64,000 nt of DNA from Magnetovibrio sp. PR-2 (lineage in GTDB: Bacteria > Pseudomonadota > Alphaproteobacteria > Rhodospirillales > Magnetovibrionaceae), in the NCBI RefSeq assembly GCF_036689815.1, contig NZ_JBAHUR010000003.1:310001-374000 (forward strand), given 5' to 3'. Positions 43,394 to 50,970 of this stretch are shown piece after piece. Both the position numbers and the translations under genes were made by a program. The notes beneath the pieces are model-generated. The model was not told the DNA's origin, did no database searches, and saw only the letters and a program-made list of their open reading frames with translations. The first letter of the stretch is position 1; every line of letters begins with the position of its first letter.

Positions 43394-43541
43394 TACTCAT
43401 TCTTTGCCTAAGTCTTCTGTGGCTTTGGGCCGTGACGTGTGTTGCCTTGAATTTGCGTCTCAATCCGTACTCATTCTTTGCCTAAGTCTTCTGTGGCTTT
43501 GGGCCGTGACGTGTGTTGCCTTGAATTTGCGTCTCAATCCG
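43394..43541. repeat. 74-bp tandem duplication downstream of tRNA-His
   Basis: Two adjacent copies (43394-43467 and 43468-43541), identical as far as I can compare, each starting TACTCATTCTTTGCC and ending GCGTCTCAATCCG. Starts 21 bases after the tRNA. No ORF, no inverted-repeat ends and no target duplication are seen. Confidence 0.92.
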
Positions 43542-43662
43542 TATGGGTTACCTGTATGGGGATTCCTGTATATGGTTTCCGTATGCCGTTAACAGTATGT
43601 GGATAACCGTATGGTTTGGCGTATAGAGTTACGGTATCGCTTTGGGTATAAGGTTTTGGTAC
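43541..43662. repeat. Degenerate 12-14-bp repeat array (GTATGG-like units)
   Basis: GTAT recurs at 43541, 43554, 43568, 43581, 43595, 43609, 43621, 43634 and 43646, with GTAC at 43659, spaced 12-14 bases. Units look like GTATGGnTTTCC. The array begins where the 74-bp duplication ends and runs to 30 bases before the recombinase start codon. Confidence 0.75.
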
Positions 43663-43688
43663 ATCCCAATTCAGCCATGGAGAACCCT

Positions 43689-44363
43689 ATGGGCAATCGA
43701 GCAGCCATATACGTCCACCCCTCTGCACAAGATCAATCCTTGGCCAAACAAACCCTCGTTTTGGAAACTTTCTGCAGTTCTCATGGGTTAGAGGTTTCAG
43801 AGACTTATCAGGATGTGGGCAAAAAGGGGGCGACTGGCGCCAAGAGTTTTCCCGCGTTTAAGCAAATGATCAAAGACGCGAAAAGCAAGTTATTCGATGT
43901 TGCGGTTTTTCACAGCATTGAAGCCTTAGGCGTTGCGGTTCCTCAGATGATGAAAAATATGGACGCCATCCATCGGGGTGGTGTTTGCCTCGTGTTCATC
44001 CGCGAAGACATTGACACGTCAACGGCCCGTGGCCGCAGTATGCTCGACATGGTCGCCATTCTTGCCGATATAGACAAAAAACAGGCTCAGGACCGGGTGA
44101 GGGCGGGGCTGGCGCGGCGTAAGGCTGAAGGCCTCAATGTCGGCCGGCCGACCATCAGCAAAGTCAAAGAAATGCAGATCAAAATCCTCAGAGAAGAGGG
44201 CATTGGCATCTTAAAAATTGCACGTAAAGTCGGCTGCGGCGTTTCAGCCGTTCAGCGCGTTGTCAAAGAGATGGAAGAGTTTCCGACGGCACTGCTGGCC
44301 CCCCTTCAAACTGACGAACATCATGAAGGCGAGGACGAGCGCCAGCTGGACCTGGGTTGGTGA
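43689..44363 (+). CDS. Serine-recombinase (resolvase) homologue with altered active site
   Basis: 224 residues from ATG 43689 (GGAG six bases upstream; the earlier GTG at 43599 would translate the repeat array). Resolvase N-terminal domain about 1-140: AAIYVHPSAQDQSLAKQ aligns with the YARVSTDDQ motif, keeping the Ser but with His in place of the catalytic Arg. The LDRLGRS block reads SIEALGV, losing both arginines. GRSMLDMVAILADIDK and DRVRAGLARRKAEGLNVGRP are well kept. A helix-turn-helix (about 175-195: GILKIARKVGCGVSAVQRVV) follows. It can probably bind DNA but may not recombine it. It stands alone after the tRNA-His repeat region. Confidence 0.8.
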   Translation: MGNRAAIYVHPSAQDQSLAKQTLVLETFCSSHGLEVSETYQDVGKKGATGAKSFPAFKQMIKDAKSKLFDVAVFHSIEALGVAVPQMMKNMDAIHRGGVCLVFIREDIDTSTARGRSMLDMVAILADIDKKQAQDRVRAGLARRKAEGLNVGRPTISKVKEMQIKILREEGIGILKIARKVGCGVSAVQRVVKEMEEFPTALLAPLQTDEHHEGEDERQLDLGW

Positions 44364-44371
44364 AGTGGAGG

Positions 44372-44542
44372 CTATTTGCCTTGCTGTTCTTTCAGTTTAT
44401 CCAACACACAGCGGCACAGACATTCACCGGAGCGCAGGTTCACGGGGATGTCTAAGACAGGGTAAGACTTACACCAGCAATCGCCTTCGGGATCGCAGGT
44501 GAATGTCTCACCGCATTCGGGGCATTTTTTTTGTTCGGCCAT
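44372..44542 (-). CDS. Cysteine-rich CWC-type small protein
   Basis: 56 residues from ATG 44542 (in-frame ATG 44557 is possible). Eight cysteines arranged KKCPECGETFTC, DCWCKSYP and ECLCRCVLDKL; the EGDCWC part is the hallmark of the cysteine-rich CWC family, probably a small zinc-binding protein. Function unknown. Convergent with the recombinase gene, 8 bases apart. Confidence 0.8.
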   Translation of the reverse strand: MAEQKKCPECGETFTCDPEGDCWCKSYPVLDIPVNLRSGECLCRCVLDKLKEQQGK

Positions 44543-44622
44543 GGCGTTCCCAAGCATGAAGTGATCAGAGTCTCAGTTTAAGGCCAACATCAACCGAACG
44601 TCCATGGGCGTGAAAGATAAGC

Positions 44623-44685
44623 GTGCAGTGCAGCATAATACTGAACGAGGTTCTCAAACCTTAGGGTTTGTCTTGTATGCACTGC
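44623..44685. promoter_or_regulatory. Two GTGCAGTGCAGC / TGCACTGC motifs in inverted orientation
   Basis: GTGCAGTGCAGC (44623-44634) and TGCACTGC (44678-44685) form an inverted pair 43 bases apart, just upstream of the predicted promoter at 44714. They belong to the GCTGCA-like motif set found at other loci in this window. Confidence 0.4.
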
Positions 44686-44713
44686 GGTATATCGAAAAGT
44701 TCTAATGGAAGCA

Positions 44714-44742
44714 TTGACTCACACATGAAAAACCACTACAAA
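44714..44742 (+). promoter_or_regulatory. Predicted sigma-70 promoter of a leader or small RNA
   Basis: TTGACT (44714-44719), 17-base spacer, TACAAA (44737-44742). It is the only promoter-like pair I find before the terminator at 44919. Confidence 0.45.
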
Positions 44743-44748
44743 ATTGTT

Positions 44749-44943
44749 GTTGTTTAATTGATGAAATCATTGATATTTCAGCTTTTTTACAGCGAAATGG
44801 TTCGTCCATTTCTCGCCTTACGGCACTCCAGTGACCTCCCCCAGACTGGACCTAGCGCTTGAAATTCGCCTGTGGTGATGCGTTCGGTTTGATCTGACAA
44901 TTTGATCTTGTCTTCTTGAACATCGGGTTTTCCCGATGTTTTT
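44749..44943 (+). ncRNA. Candidate small RNA or attenuated prkB leader
   Basis: The promoter at 44714 and terminator at 44919 bracket about 195 bases with no ORF of note. Inside is a hairpin TCCAGT-N12-ACTGGA (44827-44850) whose loop is GACCTCCCCCAG, a C-rich anti-Shine-Dalgarno loop of the kind seen in several alphaproteobacterial regulatory RNAs. The 474-base gap 44543-45016 otherwise holds the GCAGTGCA motifs and the prkB ribosome site. No expression evidence is available; it could be a separate sRNA or a terminated prkB leader. Confidence 0.45.
44919..44943 (+). terminator. Intrinsic terminator 73 bases upstream of prkB
   Basis: AACATCGGG-TTTT-CCCGATGTT followed by TTT, a 9-bp stem. No coding gene lies upstream on this strand for over 550 bases, so it ends a small RNA or acts as an attenuator. 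Confidence 0.8.
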
Positions 44944-45016
44944 CGGCGGCAGTTTTTAAAAGCGCATCAAAAGCGCTGAACAACAAATTGAGATCCAACA
45001 GGGAAGGATTCCGACC

Positions 45017-45898
45017 GTGTCGATTAAACACCCGATTATTGCTGTTACCGGCTCTTCCGGCGCCGGGACCTCAACGGTTAAGGACGCTTTCGAGCACATG
45101 TTCCGCCGCGAAGGCCTGACACCTGCCGTTATTGAAGGCGACAGTTTCCACCGTTATGACCGCGCGGCTATGAAAGCCAAGGTCGCTGAGCATGAAGCGA
45201 ACGGCAACAATAGCTTCAGCCACTTCGGCCCCGAAGCCAATGAATTTAAAAAGCTGGAAGAACTGTTTCAGGCCTACGGCAAAACGGGTGGCGGCAAGCG
45301 TCGCTTGTATCTGCACTCCGCCGAAGAGGCCGAGCCCTATGACGGCTTAACTCCAGGTCAATTCACGCCTTGGGAAGACATCCCTACCGGCACGGACCTG
45401 CTGTTTTATGAAGGCCTGCACGGTGCCGTCAAAAATGACGAAGTCAACATGCCCGCACATGTTGATCTGAACATCGGTGTGGTTCCGGTGATCAACTTGG
45501 AATGGATTCAAAAAATCCACCGGGACACGTCGCAGCGTGGCTATTCGTCTGAAGCCGTGATGGACACCATCATGCGCCGCATGCACGACTATGTTCACTA
45601 CATCGTGCCGCAGTTCCAATATTCGGACATCAACTTCCAACGCGTGCCTGTGGTTGACACGTCTGACCCCATCATCGCACGCGACATCCCGACGCCGGAC
45701 GAAAGCGTTGTCGTGATTCGCTTCCGCAAGCCTGAAGCCATTCCCGGTGAAGTGGATTTCCCATATTTGCTGCAGATGATTCCGCACTCGTTCATGTCTC
45801 GGCGCAACACCATCGTGGTGCCGGGCGGTAAAATGGGCTTCGCCATGGAGCTCATCTTGACCCCGATCTTGCGCGAAATGATGGCCCAAGGCGTCTAA
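45017..45898 (+). CDS. cbbP: Phosphoribulokinase, class I (proteobacterial CbbP/PrkB type)
   Basis: 293 residues. Makes ribulose-1,5-bisphosphate for RuBisCO. The bacterial class I signature is seen: P-loop IIAVTGSSGAGTSTVKDAF, VIEGDSFHRYDRAAMK, NSFSHFGPEANEFKKLEELF, LLFYEGLHGAV and VVPVINLEWIQKIHRD. Start GTG 45017 with AGGGAAGGA upstream. A second phosphoribulokinase of the other class lies at 54653. It stands alone with its own terminator; the candidate leader terminator upstream may regulate it. Confidence 0.95.
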   Translation: MSIKHPIIAVTGSSGAGTSTVKDAFEHMFRREGLTPAVIEGDSFHRYDRAAMKAKVAEHEANGNNSFSHFGPEANEFKKLEELFQAYGKTGGGKRRLYLHSAEEAEPYDGLTPGQFTPWEDIPTGTDLLFYEGLHGAVKNDEVNMPAHVDLNIGVVPVINLEWIQKIHRDTSQRGYSSEAVMDTIMRRMHDYVHYIVPQFQYSDINFQRVPVVDTSDPIIARDIPTPDESVVVIRFRKPEAIPGEVDFPYLLQMIPHSFMSRRNTIVVPGGKMGFAMELILTPILREMMAQGV

Positions 45899-45917
45899 GC
45901 CTTAAGCTTCAAGCATC

Positions 45918-45953
45918 AAAAAAGCCGCCGGAGTTCATCCGGCGGCTTTTTTT
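45918..45953. terminator. Bidirectional terminator between cbbP and the DUF1127 gene
   Basis: AAAAAAGCCGCCGG-AGTTCAT-CCGGCGGCTTTTTTT, a 9-bp stem with A/T tracts both sides. Confidence 0.92.
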
Positions 45954-46003
45954 GTGCGCTCTCGGAGGAGGAGGGGAGCGCTTGGGGTGTCGTTCAGACC
46001 GAC

Positions 46004-46261
46004 TTAGTTCGGCAAGTCCCAAAACGGGCGCTTGGCTTCGGCTTGGGCTTGAGCTTTGGTCAGGCCGATGTCCATTAACTGTTCAGCCGGCAGGCATTTC
46101 AGTTCTTGGCGTTGGCGCGAAACCTTGATCGCGAAAAGGGCCCAGCTTCCCAGTTTTTGCAAAGTCTTGCCGAGGCCTTTGTGCGCGGCCTGGGCGGTCT
46201 TCTGCCAAACCGGGGCGGTTTCTACATGATGGAAACATGCATTGGATACTGCGGTGTTCAT
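46004..46261 (-). CDS. DUF1127-family small protein
   Basis: 85 residues from ATG 46261 (GGGAGAAAC upstream). The C-terminal half RQRQELKCLPAEQLMDIGL is the DUF1127 (YjiS-like) motif. Short DUF1127 proteins of alphaproteobacteria act in small-RNA/RNA-binding and phosphate or stress physiology; the N-terminal extension here has no known role. It is divergent from the LysR regulator, a common pairing for this family. Confidence 0.88.
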   Translation of the reverse strand: MNTAVSNACFHHVETAPVWQKTAQAAHKGLGKTLQKLGSWALFAIKVSRQRQELKCLPAEQLMDIGLTKAQAQAEAKRPFWDLPN

Positions 46262-46362
46262 GTTGTTTCTCCCAGTCTGGAGGTTGTTTGATTTGTTTCG
46301 ATGAAGCCAATATGCTGCAAAGCTTGCCATTAGCACAGCGAATGTTCATAATAGATCTCATT

Positions 46363-47304
46363 ATGAATGCTAATAGCAAAATACTCCTGACCAGAGACAT
46401 CGACGTCGCTTTACTGCGAGCGTTTATCGCCGTTGCGGAAAATGGCTCGATGACTGTGGCTGCCAAGCGTTTGAATGTCACACAAGGTGCGGTCAGCCAG
46501 CGCATCAAACGTTTGGAAGAGCTGCTCGACAAGCCTTTGTTCAATCGTACAGGCGCACGTTTGTATCTCACCCCAGATGGGGAAATGCTCTCTCAGCCCG
46601 CACAGAAACTCGTGGCCATGAACGATGAAGTCTTCGCTCTCATGACGGCGCCGCAATTTTCCGGTGTTGTTCGGTTTGGGGTGCCTTATGACATTGTCTT
46701 TCCCTTTATAGGGCCCATTTTGAAAAGCTTCTCGGGGGCTTATCCCAATGTCAATGTGGAGCTCTTTCTCGATCCGTCCGATGAACTCAAAAAAGCGTTG
46801 GCGCGCGGGGACTTGGATTTAACCCTGACGACCGAAACCCACACCCCACCAGGGGCAGAGCTTTTGGTGCGCGATGCGTTGGTGTGGACCGGAGGGATCG
46901 GGGGAACGGCACATATGCGCGATCCTGTGCCGCTGATCACCATCAATGAAACCTGTATGTTTCGCGCGCCCATGCGCCGTGCACTCGAAGCCGCCGGAAA
47001 ATCCTGGAAAGATCACAGCGCAACACGCAACATGGATGCGACTTTGGCTATGTTAAGTGCGGATTTGGGCATTACCGCCTTGTTGGAATCGACCATGCCG
47101 CCAACCGTCCAGGTGTTGGGCACGGATGAAGGTATGCCGGAATTGCCGGAGTTTTTTATCAACCTGTACACATCGGCGAGCGAAACAAACACGGCCGCAG
47201 CGGAACTCGCCAAGCACATTCGCGATCAATTCGCGGCTTGGCGACGGGCACAGGTGCCTTCACACAATAACTATAAAAAACAATACGCTGTCAGCGGCCT
47301 TTAA
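46363..47304 (+). CDS. LysR-family transcriptional regulator
   Basis: About 313 residues. HTH at about 18-60: VALLRAFIAVAENGSMTVAA then AKRLNVTQGAVSQRIKRLEE, followed by the substrate-binding domain (FSGVVRFGVPYDIVFPFIGP; LDPSDELKKALARGDLDLTL). The start is unclear: ATG 46363 is given, with in-frame ATGs at 46342 and 46312 and no strong RBS for any. The domain sequence is not CbbR-like. It probably controls the divergent DUF1127 gene. Confidence 0.9.
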   Translation: MNANSKILLTRDIDVALLRAFIAVAENGSMTVAAKRLNVTQGAVSQRIKRLEELLDKPLFNRTGARLYLTPDGEMLSQPAQKLVAMNDEVFALMTAPQFSGVVRFGVPYDIVFPFIGPILKSFSGAYPNVNVELFLDPSDELKKALARGDLDLTLTTETHTPPGAELLVRDALVWTGGIGGTAHMRDPVPLITINETCMFRAPMRRALEAAGKSWKDHSATRNMDATLAMLSADLGITALLESTMPPTVQVLGTDEGMPELPEFFINLYTSASETNTAAAELAKHIRDQFAAWRRAQVPSHNNYKKQYAVSGL

Positions 47305-47542
47305 AGAGCTTCCACAGGTATAGCACACCCCAAATCGGGAGCACTAACATGGCGCCCATAACGATGTAGGGGCCGATGTTTTGGCCGAATTCCCAGAACC
47401 ATTCAAAGACAGCCTTACCGGTATCTCCCGCCCACGCGTAAACGCCTTCGGGCGTTGCGTTGAAAAAGGACAACAGTAAACCGATAACCAGGCACCAAAT
47501 CAGCAGCTTGAGAACGGGTATGCGAGGAGAGCTAGAAGCCAT
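47291..47542 (-). CDS. Small two-helix membrane protein
   Basis: 83 residues: helix about 11-30 (LLIWCLVIGLLLSFFNATP), amphipathic middle (VFEWFWEFGQNIGPY), helix about 59-76 and a basic end LWKLFKGR. It resembles small integral proteins of unknown function (DUF6460-like; tentative). Its stop overlaps the end of the LysR gene by 14 bases. The Pmp3-like gene lies 45 bases upstream on the same strand. Confidence 0.65.
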   Translation of the reverse strand: MASSSPRIPVLKLLIWCLVIGLLLSFFNATPEGVYAWAGDTGKAVFEWFWEFGQNIGPYIVMGAMLVLPIWGVLYLWKLFKGR

Positions 47543-47587
47543 GAGGATTCTCAGTCAATAAATCAGCAAATTGTTTGGGTTTAGAAC

Positions 47588-47776
47588 CTAGCCGCTCATG
47601 GCGTCTTTGATCTTTTTGTCCGTTTTGTACTGGCTGAGTGCATAAACGGACCAAATGGCAGCAGGAATCCAACCGACCAAGGAAATCTGCAGAATCAGAC
47701 AGATGATCCCGGCGATCGGGCGGCCGATGGTGAAAAACTGCAGCCACGGAACGAGAATTGCGAGAATTAAGCGCAT
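47588..47776 (-). CDS. Pmp3/YqaE-family small membrane protein
   Basis: 62 residues with the Pmp3 pattern: LVPWLQFFTIGRPIAGIICL then LILQISLVGWIPAAIWSVYALSQYK, i.e. two helices. Members are stress-linked membrane proteolipids that affect membrane potential. The start ATG 47776 is supported by GGAGACATC upstream. The upstream 390-base gap holds the fcc control region. Confidence 0.85.
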   Translation of the reverse strand: MRLILAILVPWLQFFTIGRPIAGIICLILQISLVGWIPAAIWSVYALSQYKTDKKIKDAMSG

Positions 47777-47896
47777 GATGTCTCCAACTTTTGAACAATC
47801 TCAAAAAAAACTATCGTCACAAATATTTTATGCCTGATCAGATTTAACAACTTTCAGGCAAAGTCCGTCCGATTGCAACCCCCAAAGGACGAAGTG

Positions 47897-47905
47897 TGCA
47901 CTGCA
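47897..47905. promoter_or_regulatory. TGCACTGCA motif upstream of fccA
   Basis: Palindrome-like TGCACTGCA within GTGTGCACTGCAAAA; another member of the recurring GCTGCA set. Confidence 0.3.
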
Positions 47906-47974
47906 AAATATCCCTAATTTTCGTGTCGATATAATGCAAATGAGTGACCTCTAACATATTCAAATTCTTATATT

Positions 47975-48024
47975 GGTGTGCTGCAATATAAATAACACCT
48001 TATATAGGTGTGATAATATAAATA
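47975..48024 (+). repeat. Direct repeat GGTGTG-N(2-4)-AATATAAATA with internal palindrome, upstream of fccA
   Basis: Copies at 47975-47994 and 48007-48024, 32 bases apart. The palindrome ACACCT-TATAT-AGGTGT (47995-48011) joins them. A third GGTGTG is at 48121. This is a probable binding region for a regulator of the sulfide-oxidation genes. The gap 47777-48168 holds nothing else recognised. Confidence 0.5.
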
Positions 48025-48168
48025 TCCCACATATATCAGTTTTTGCTGGTCCAATTGAACACACGCTCAATGTACAGGATATTGATATGGTTCGTTTTTT
48101 TCCTTTTGACTGAACATACAGGTGTGTTATCACCAAAGTCATAAATTTAACGAGTGGGAGGATCCATT

Positions 48169-48798
48169 GTGCGTAAATCAATGACCTATGCACTCGCTGC
48201 AGGTGCACTGATGGGCTTTGTTAGCCTGTCCAGTGCTCAAGCGGCGGATGCATCAGCCAGCATGCTGGCAGACACCTGTAACGGTTGTCACGGTCCGGAC
48301 GGCGTAAGCCAAGGTCCGGCTGCACCGACCATTGCAGGTATGAATAAATTCTATCTTGTCGAATCCATGAAGGCTTACAAAGCGGGCACCAACCGCAAAT
48401 CGAGCATCATGCAACGGATCGCCAAGGGTTATACCGATAGCGAAGTGGAAGCCATCGCTGGTTACTTCTCCGCGAAAAAATTCGGTCGTGTAGCCATGCA
48501 GAACACCGACGCAGGCGCAGCCTCCAAAGGCCAAGCCATTGCTAAGGATCTCTGCGAAAGCTGTCACGAAAAAGAAGGCTATGCTGCCGAAGATTATCCG
48601 GTTTTGGCCGGACAAATGATGCCGTATCTGAAAAACAACCTGATGGATTTCAAATCCGGCGATCGCAGCATCGATAACAACCCGAACATGTCAGACAAAG
48701 AAAAGCGTAAGAAAAAACGCGCTTTGGAAGACCTGATGGCCAAACATGGCGATGATGGTATGGCTGCTGTTCTCAACTTCTACGCAAGCCGTAAATAA
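48169..48798 (+). CDS. fccA: Flavocytochrome c sulfide dehydrogenase, diheme cytochrome subunit
   Basis: 209 residues. Start GTG 48169, chosen because GGGAGG lies seven bases before it. Signal peptide about 1-25 (ends AQA). Two c-type heme sites: CNGCH at 37-41 and CESCH at 129-133, each in a cytochrome-c fold of about 90 residues. Periplasmic partner that accepts electrons from FccB. fccB follows after 14 bases. Identified from the diheme structure plus the neighbour. Confidence 0.92.
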   Translation: MRKSMTYALAAGALMGFVSLSSAQAADASASMLADTCNGCHGPDGVSQGPAAPTIAGMNKFYLVESMKAYKAGTNRKSSIMQRIAKGYTDSEVEAIAGYFSAKKFGRVAMQNTDAGAASKGQAIAKDLCESCHEKEGYAAEDYPVLAGQMMPYLKNNLMDFKSGDRSIDNNPNMSDKEKRKKKRALEDLMAKHGDDGMAAVLNFYASRK

Positions 48799-48812
48799 GG
48801 GGGGAATAGAGA

Positions 48813-50114
48813 ATGTCTAAAATGAATCGTCGTAATTTCCTGAAAGCAGGCGCCGCAACTGGTGCCGTCCTCGCAGCTCCGTCGCTTGCCAATGCTGGCA
48901 GCCACGGTGGCAAGCACGGTAAAATCGTCATCGTTGGTGGCGGTGTTGCTGGTGCAACCACGGCTCGTTACCTGAAAATCGGTAATGCCGAGCTCGACGT
49001 TACGCTGATCGAACCGAAAGCCAGCTACCACACTTGCTTCATGTCCAATGAAGTTTTGGAAGGTTCTCGTAAACTGTCTCAAATCGAACAGTCCTACGAT
49101 GGCTTGAAGTCCATGGGTGTTAAAGTCGTCAAAGACTCTGTGAAGTCCATCGATGCAAAAGGCAAAAAAGTTATGACCGCTGGTGGAAGCACCTTCGGCT
49201 ATGACCGCTGTGTCGTTGCACCGGGTATCGACTTCAAAGTTGACGGTTTTGCTGACGTTGGTGATTTCTCCATGATCACGCACGCTTGGAAAGCTGGCCC
49301 GCAAACGGCTACGCTGCGCAAGCAACTCGAAGCCATGCCGGACGGCGGTACCTTCTGTATCGTGGCTCCGCCGAACCCGTTCCGCTGCCCTCCCGGGCCG
49401 TACGAACGCGCCAGCTTGGTTGCGAACTACTTCATGCACCACAAACCGAAGTCCAAAGTGGTCATCATTGACCGCAAAGACAAGTTCTCCAAAATGGGTC
49501 TGTTCACGGGCGCATGGAAGAACCTGTACGGTTATGGCACCGATAAATCCATCATCGAATGGCGTTCGGCTGCTTCCACCGGTGGCATCGATTCCATCAG
49601 TGCAAAAGACATGACCGTTGAAACTCTTGCCAATGGCAAAGAGAAGTTCGACGTCATCAACTACATCCCGGCTCAAAAAGCGGGTAACATTGCTGCTACC
49701 GCCGGTTTGACCGACGCTAAAGGCTGGTGCCCGGTGGATAAAACCACCTTTGAATCCAAAATGCATGCGGGTGTTCACGTTTTGGGTGACGCTTCTGTCG
49801 CAACCAAAATGCCGAAATCCGGTTATGCAGCCAACTCGCAAGGTAAAGTTTGCGCAGCAGCCATCGTTGCTTTGATGGCTGGTAAAGAAGTTGGCACGCC
49901 GTCCTACGTCAACACCTGCTACTCCATTGCGGGTGACGATTATGGCTTCTCCGTTGCTGCTGTTTACAAGTACAACGCTGAGAAAGACATCATCGCTGGC
50001 GTCAAAGGCGCTGGTGGCTTGACCCCGGGCGATGCATCTGCAGAGATGCGCCGTCGCGAAGTCGAGTTTGCCTACAGCTGGTACAACAACATCTGCAAAG
50101 ACACCTGGGGCTAA
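48813..50114 (+). CDS. fccB: Flavocytochrome c sulfide dehydrogenase, flavoprotein subunit
   Basis: 433 residues. Tat signal with MNRRNFLKAGAATGAVLA. FAD-binding KIVIVGGGVAGATTARYLK (about 34-52), substrate-side cysteine in YHTCFMSNEVLEG, the redox cysteine pair likely in FRCPPGPYERAS and VNTCYSIAGDDYGFS, and the C-terminal SoxF/FccB domain. It oxidises sulfide to sulfur in the periplasm and passes electrons to FccA. With fccA it forms a two-gene operon ending at a terminator 34 bases on. Confidence 0.95.
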   Translation: MSKMNRRNFLKAGAATGAVLAAPSLANAGSHGGKHGKIVIVGGGVAGATTARYLKIGNAELDVTLIEPKASYHTCFMSNEVLEGSRKLSQIEQSYDGLKSMGVKVVKDSVKSIDAKGKKVMTAGGSTFGYDRCVVAPGIDFKVDGFADVGDFSMITHAWKAGPQTATLRKQLEAMPDGGTFCIVAPPNPFRCPPGPYERASLVANYFMHHKPKSKVVIIDRKDKFSKMGLFTGAWKNLYGYGTDKSIIEWRSAASTGGIDSISAKDMTVETLANGKEKFDVINYIPAQKAGNIAATAGLTDAKGWCPVDKTTFESKMHAGVHVLGDASVATKMPKSGYAANSQGKVCAAAIVALMAGKEVGTPSYVNTCYSIAGDDYGFSVAAVYKYNAEKDIIAGVKGAGGLTPGDASAEMRRREVEFAYSWYNNICKDTWG

Positions 50115-50148
50115 ACCTAGCTCAATAGGTCTTTTCAGACATTGATTG

Positions 50149-50187
50149 AGGCCCTCGCTCCTAAAAAAAGGGACGAGGGCCTTTTTC
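50149..50187 (+). terminator. Terminator of fccAB
   Basis: AGGCCCTCG-N16-CGAGGGCCT followed by TTTT. Confidence 0.88.
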
Positions 50188-50364
50188 CATATATTCTAAT
50201 ATGCGAATGTGCTTAAATACACATCCAACAGGTACAATAAGCCTGAGGATCTTCCGAACCGCTTTGAGTGGAGCCGTTCGGCAATAATAAAAATACAAAT
50301 GAAATCAGCAATGTGAGGCGCCATCGACAGGGCCGATGGCACGTTTATCCAGGGAGCCTAGAAC

Positions 50365-50916
50365 GTGAAGAAAATACTCAACCTGTTGAAGAAGCCCGTG
50401 ACCTTGTGGAGCGGAGTGCTTGGTGGCGTTGTCGGTACGGCCGTTTTTTTGGTCGTTTTTGTTGAAGCGATTGCGTTTACCAACACCATGGACTTCTGCG
50501 TCAGCTGTCACTCCATGACGTATCCGTATGAAGAGTACAAAAAGAGCTATCACTTCAAAAACTCTGTCGGCATTCGAGCCGGCTGCCCGGACTGCCACGT
50601 TCCCAGCAACTATCCTGACAAGCTGATCGCGAAGGTTCTGGCCTACAAAGACGTGATGCATGAAATCCTGGGCACCATCGAGACCAAAGAAAAATTCGAA
50701 GACCATCGTCTGGGCATGGCGCAAGCCGTCTGGGCCAAGATGGAAAAACGAGAATCGCGCGAATGCCGCAACTGTCACGACTTCGACAACATGATTTTCG
50801 ATGACCAAGGCCGTCGTGCGCGTCGCAAACACCAAGAAGCCCAAAAAGACGGTGGTCACTGCATTCAGTGTCACAAAGGCGTTGTGCACGAAATGCCGAA
50901 GGGCGCAGACTACTAA
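50365..50916 (+). CDS. NapC/NirT-type membrane tetraheme cytochrome c
   Basis: 183 residues. Start GTG 50365 with GGGAGCC upstream. A single N-terminal transmembrane helix (about 18-38, LGGVVGTAVFLVVFVEAIAF) then four heme sites: CVSCH (about 45), CPDCH (about 74), CRNCH (about 134) and CIQCH (about 169). Family members oxidise quinol and donate to periplasmic partners, or work in reverse. The duplicated tetraheme gene follows after 54 bases, so the two probably form an electron-exchange pair. The partner terminal enzyme is not known. Confidence 0.92.
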   Translation: MKKILNLLKKPVTLWSGVLGGVVGTAVFLVVFVEAIAFTNTMDFCVSCHSMTYPYEEYKKSYHFKNSVGIRAGCPDCHVPSNYPDKLIAKVLAYKDVMHEILGTIETKEKFEDHRLGMAQAVWAKMEKRESRECRNCHDFDNMIFDDQGRRARRKHQEAQKDGGHCIQCHKGVVHEMPKGADY

Positions 50917-50970
50917 GTCCGTTCGCCTTTGGTTGAAAAATCCCGAAAACATATTCGATAAGAGGCCGTT

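Noticed and set aside
43394-43541. CRISPR-like array
   Set aside because: Only two contiguous copies with no spacers and no cas genes; it is a simple tandem duplication.
43599-43688. N-terminal extension of the recombinase from GTG 43599
   Set aside because: It would be coded by the degenerate repeat array; ATG 43689 has a proper ribosome site and starts at the conserved domain.
43296-44363. Integrated genomic island using tRNA-His as attachment site
   Set aside because: No duplicated tRNA 3' end was found and only one recombinase-like gene is present, whose active site is altered; no phage or conjugation genes follow.
47960-48208. 82-codon minus-strand open frame over the fccA promoter
   Set aside because: Overlaps direct repeats and the fccA start, is AT-rich and lacks a ribosome site.
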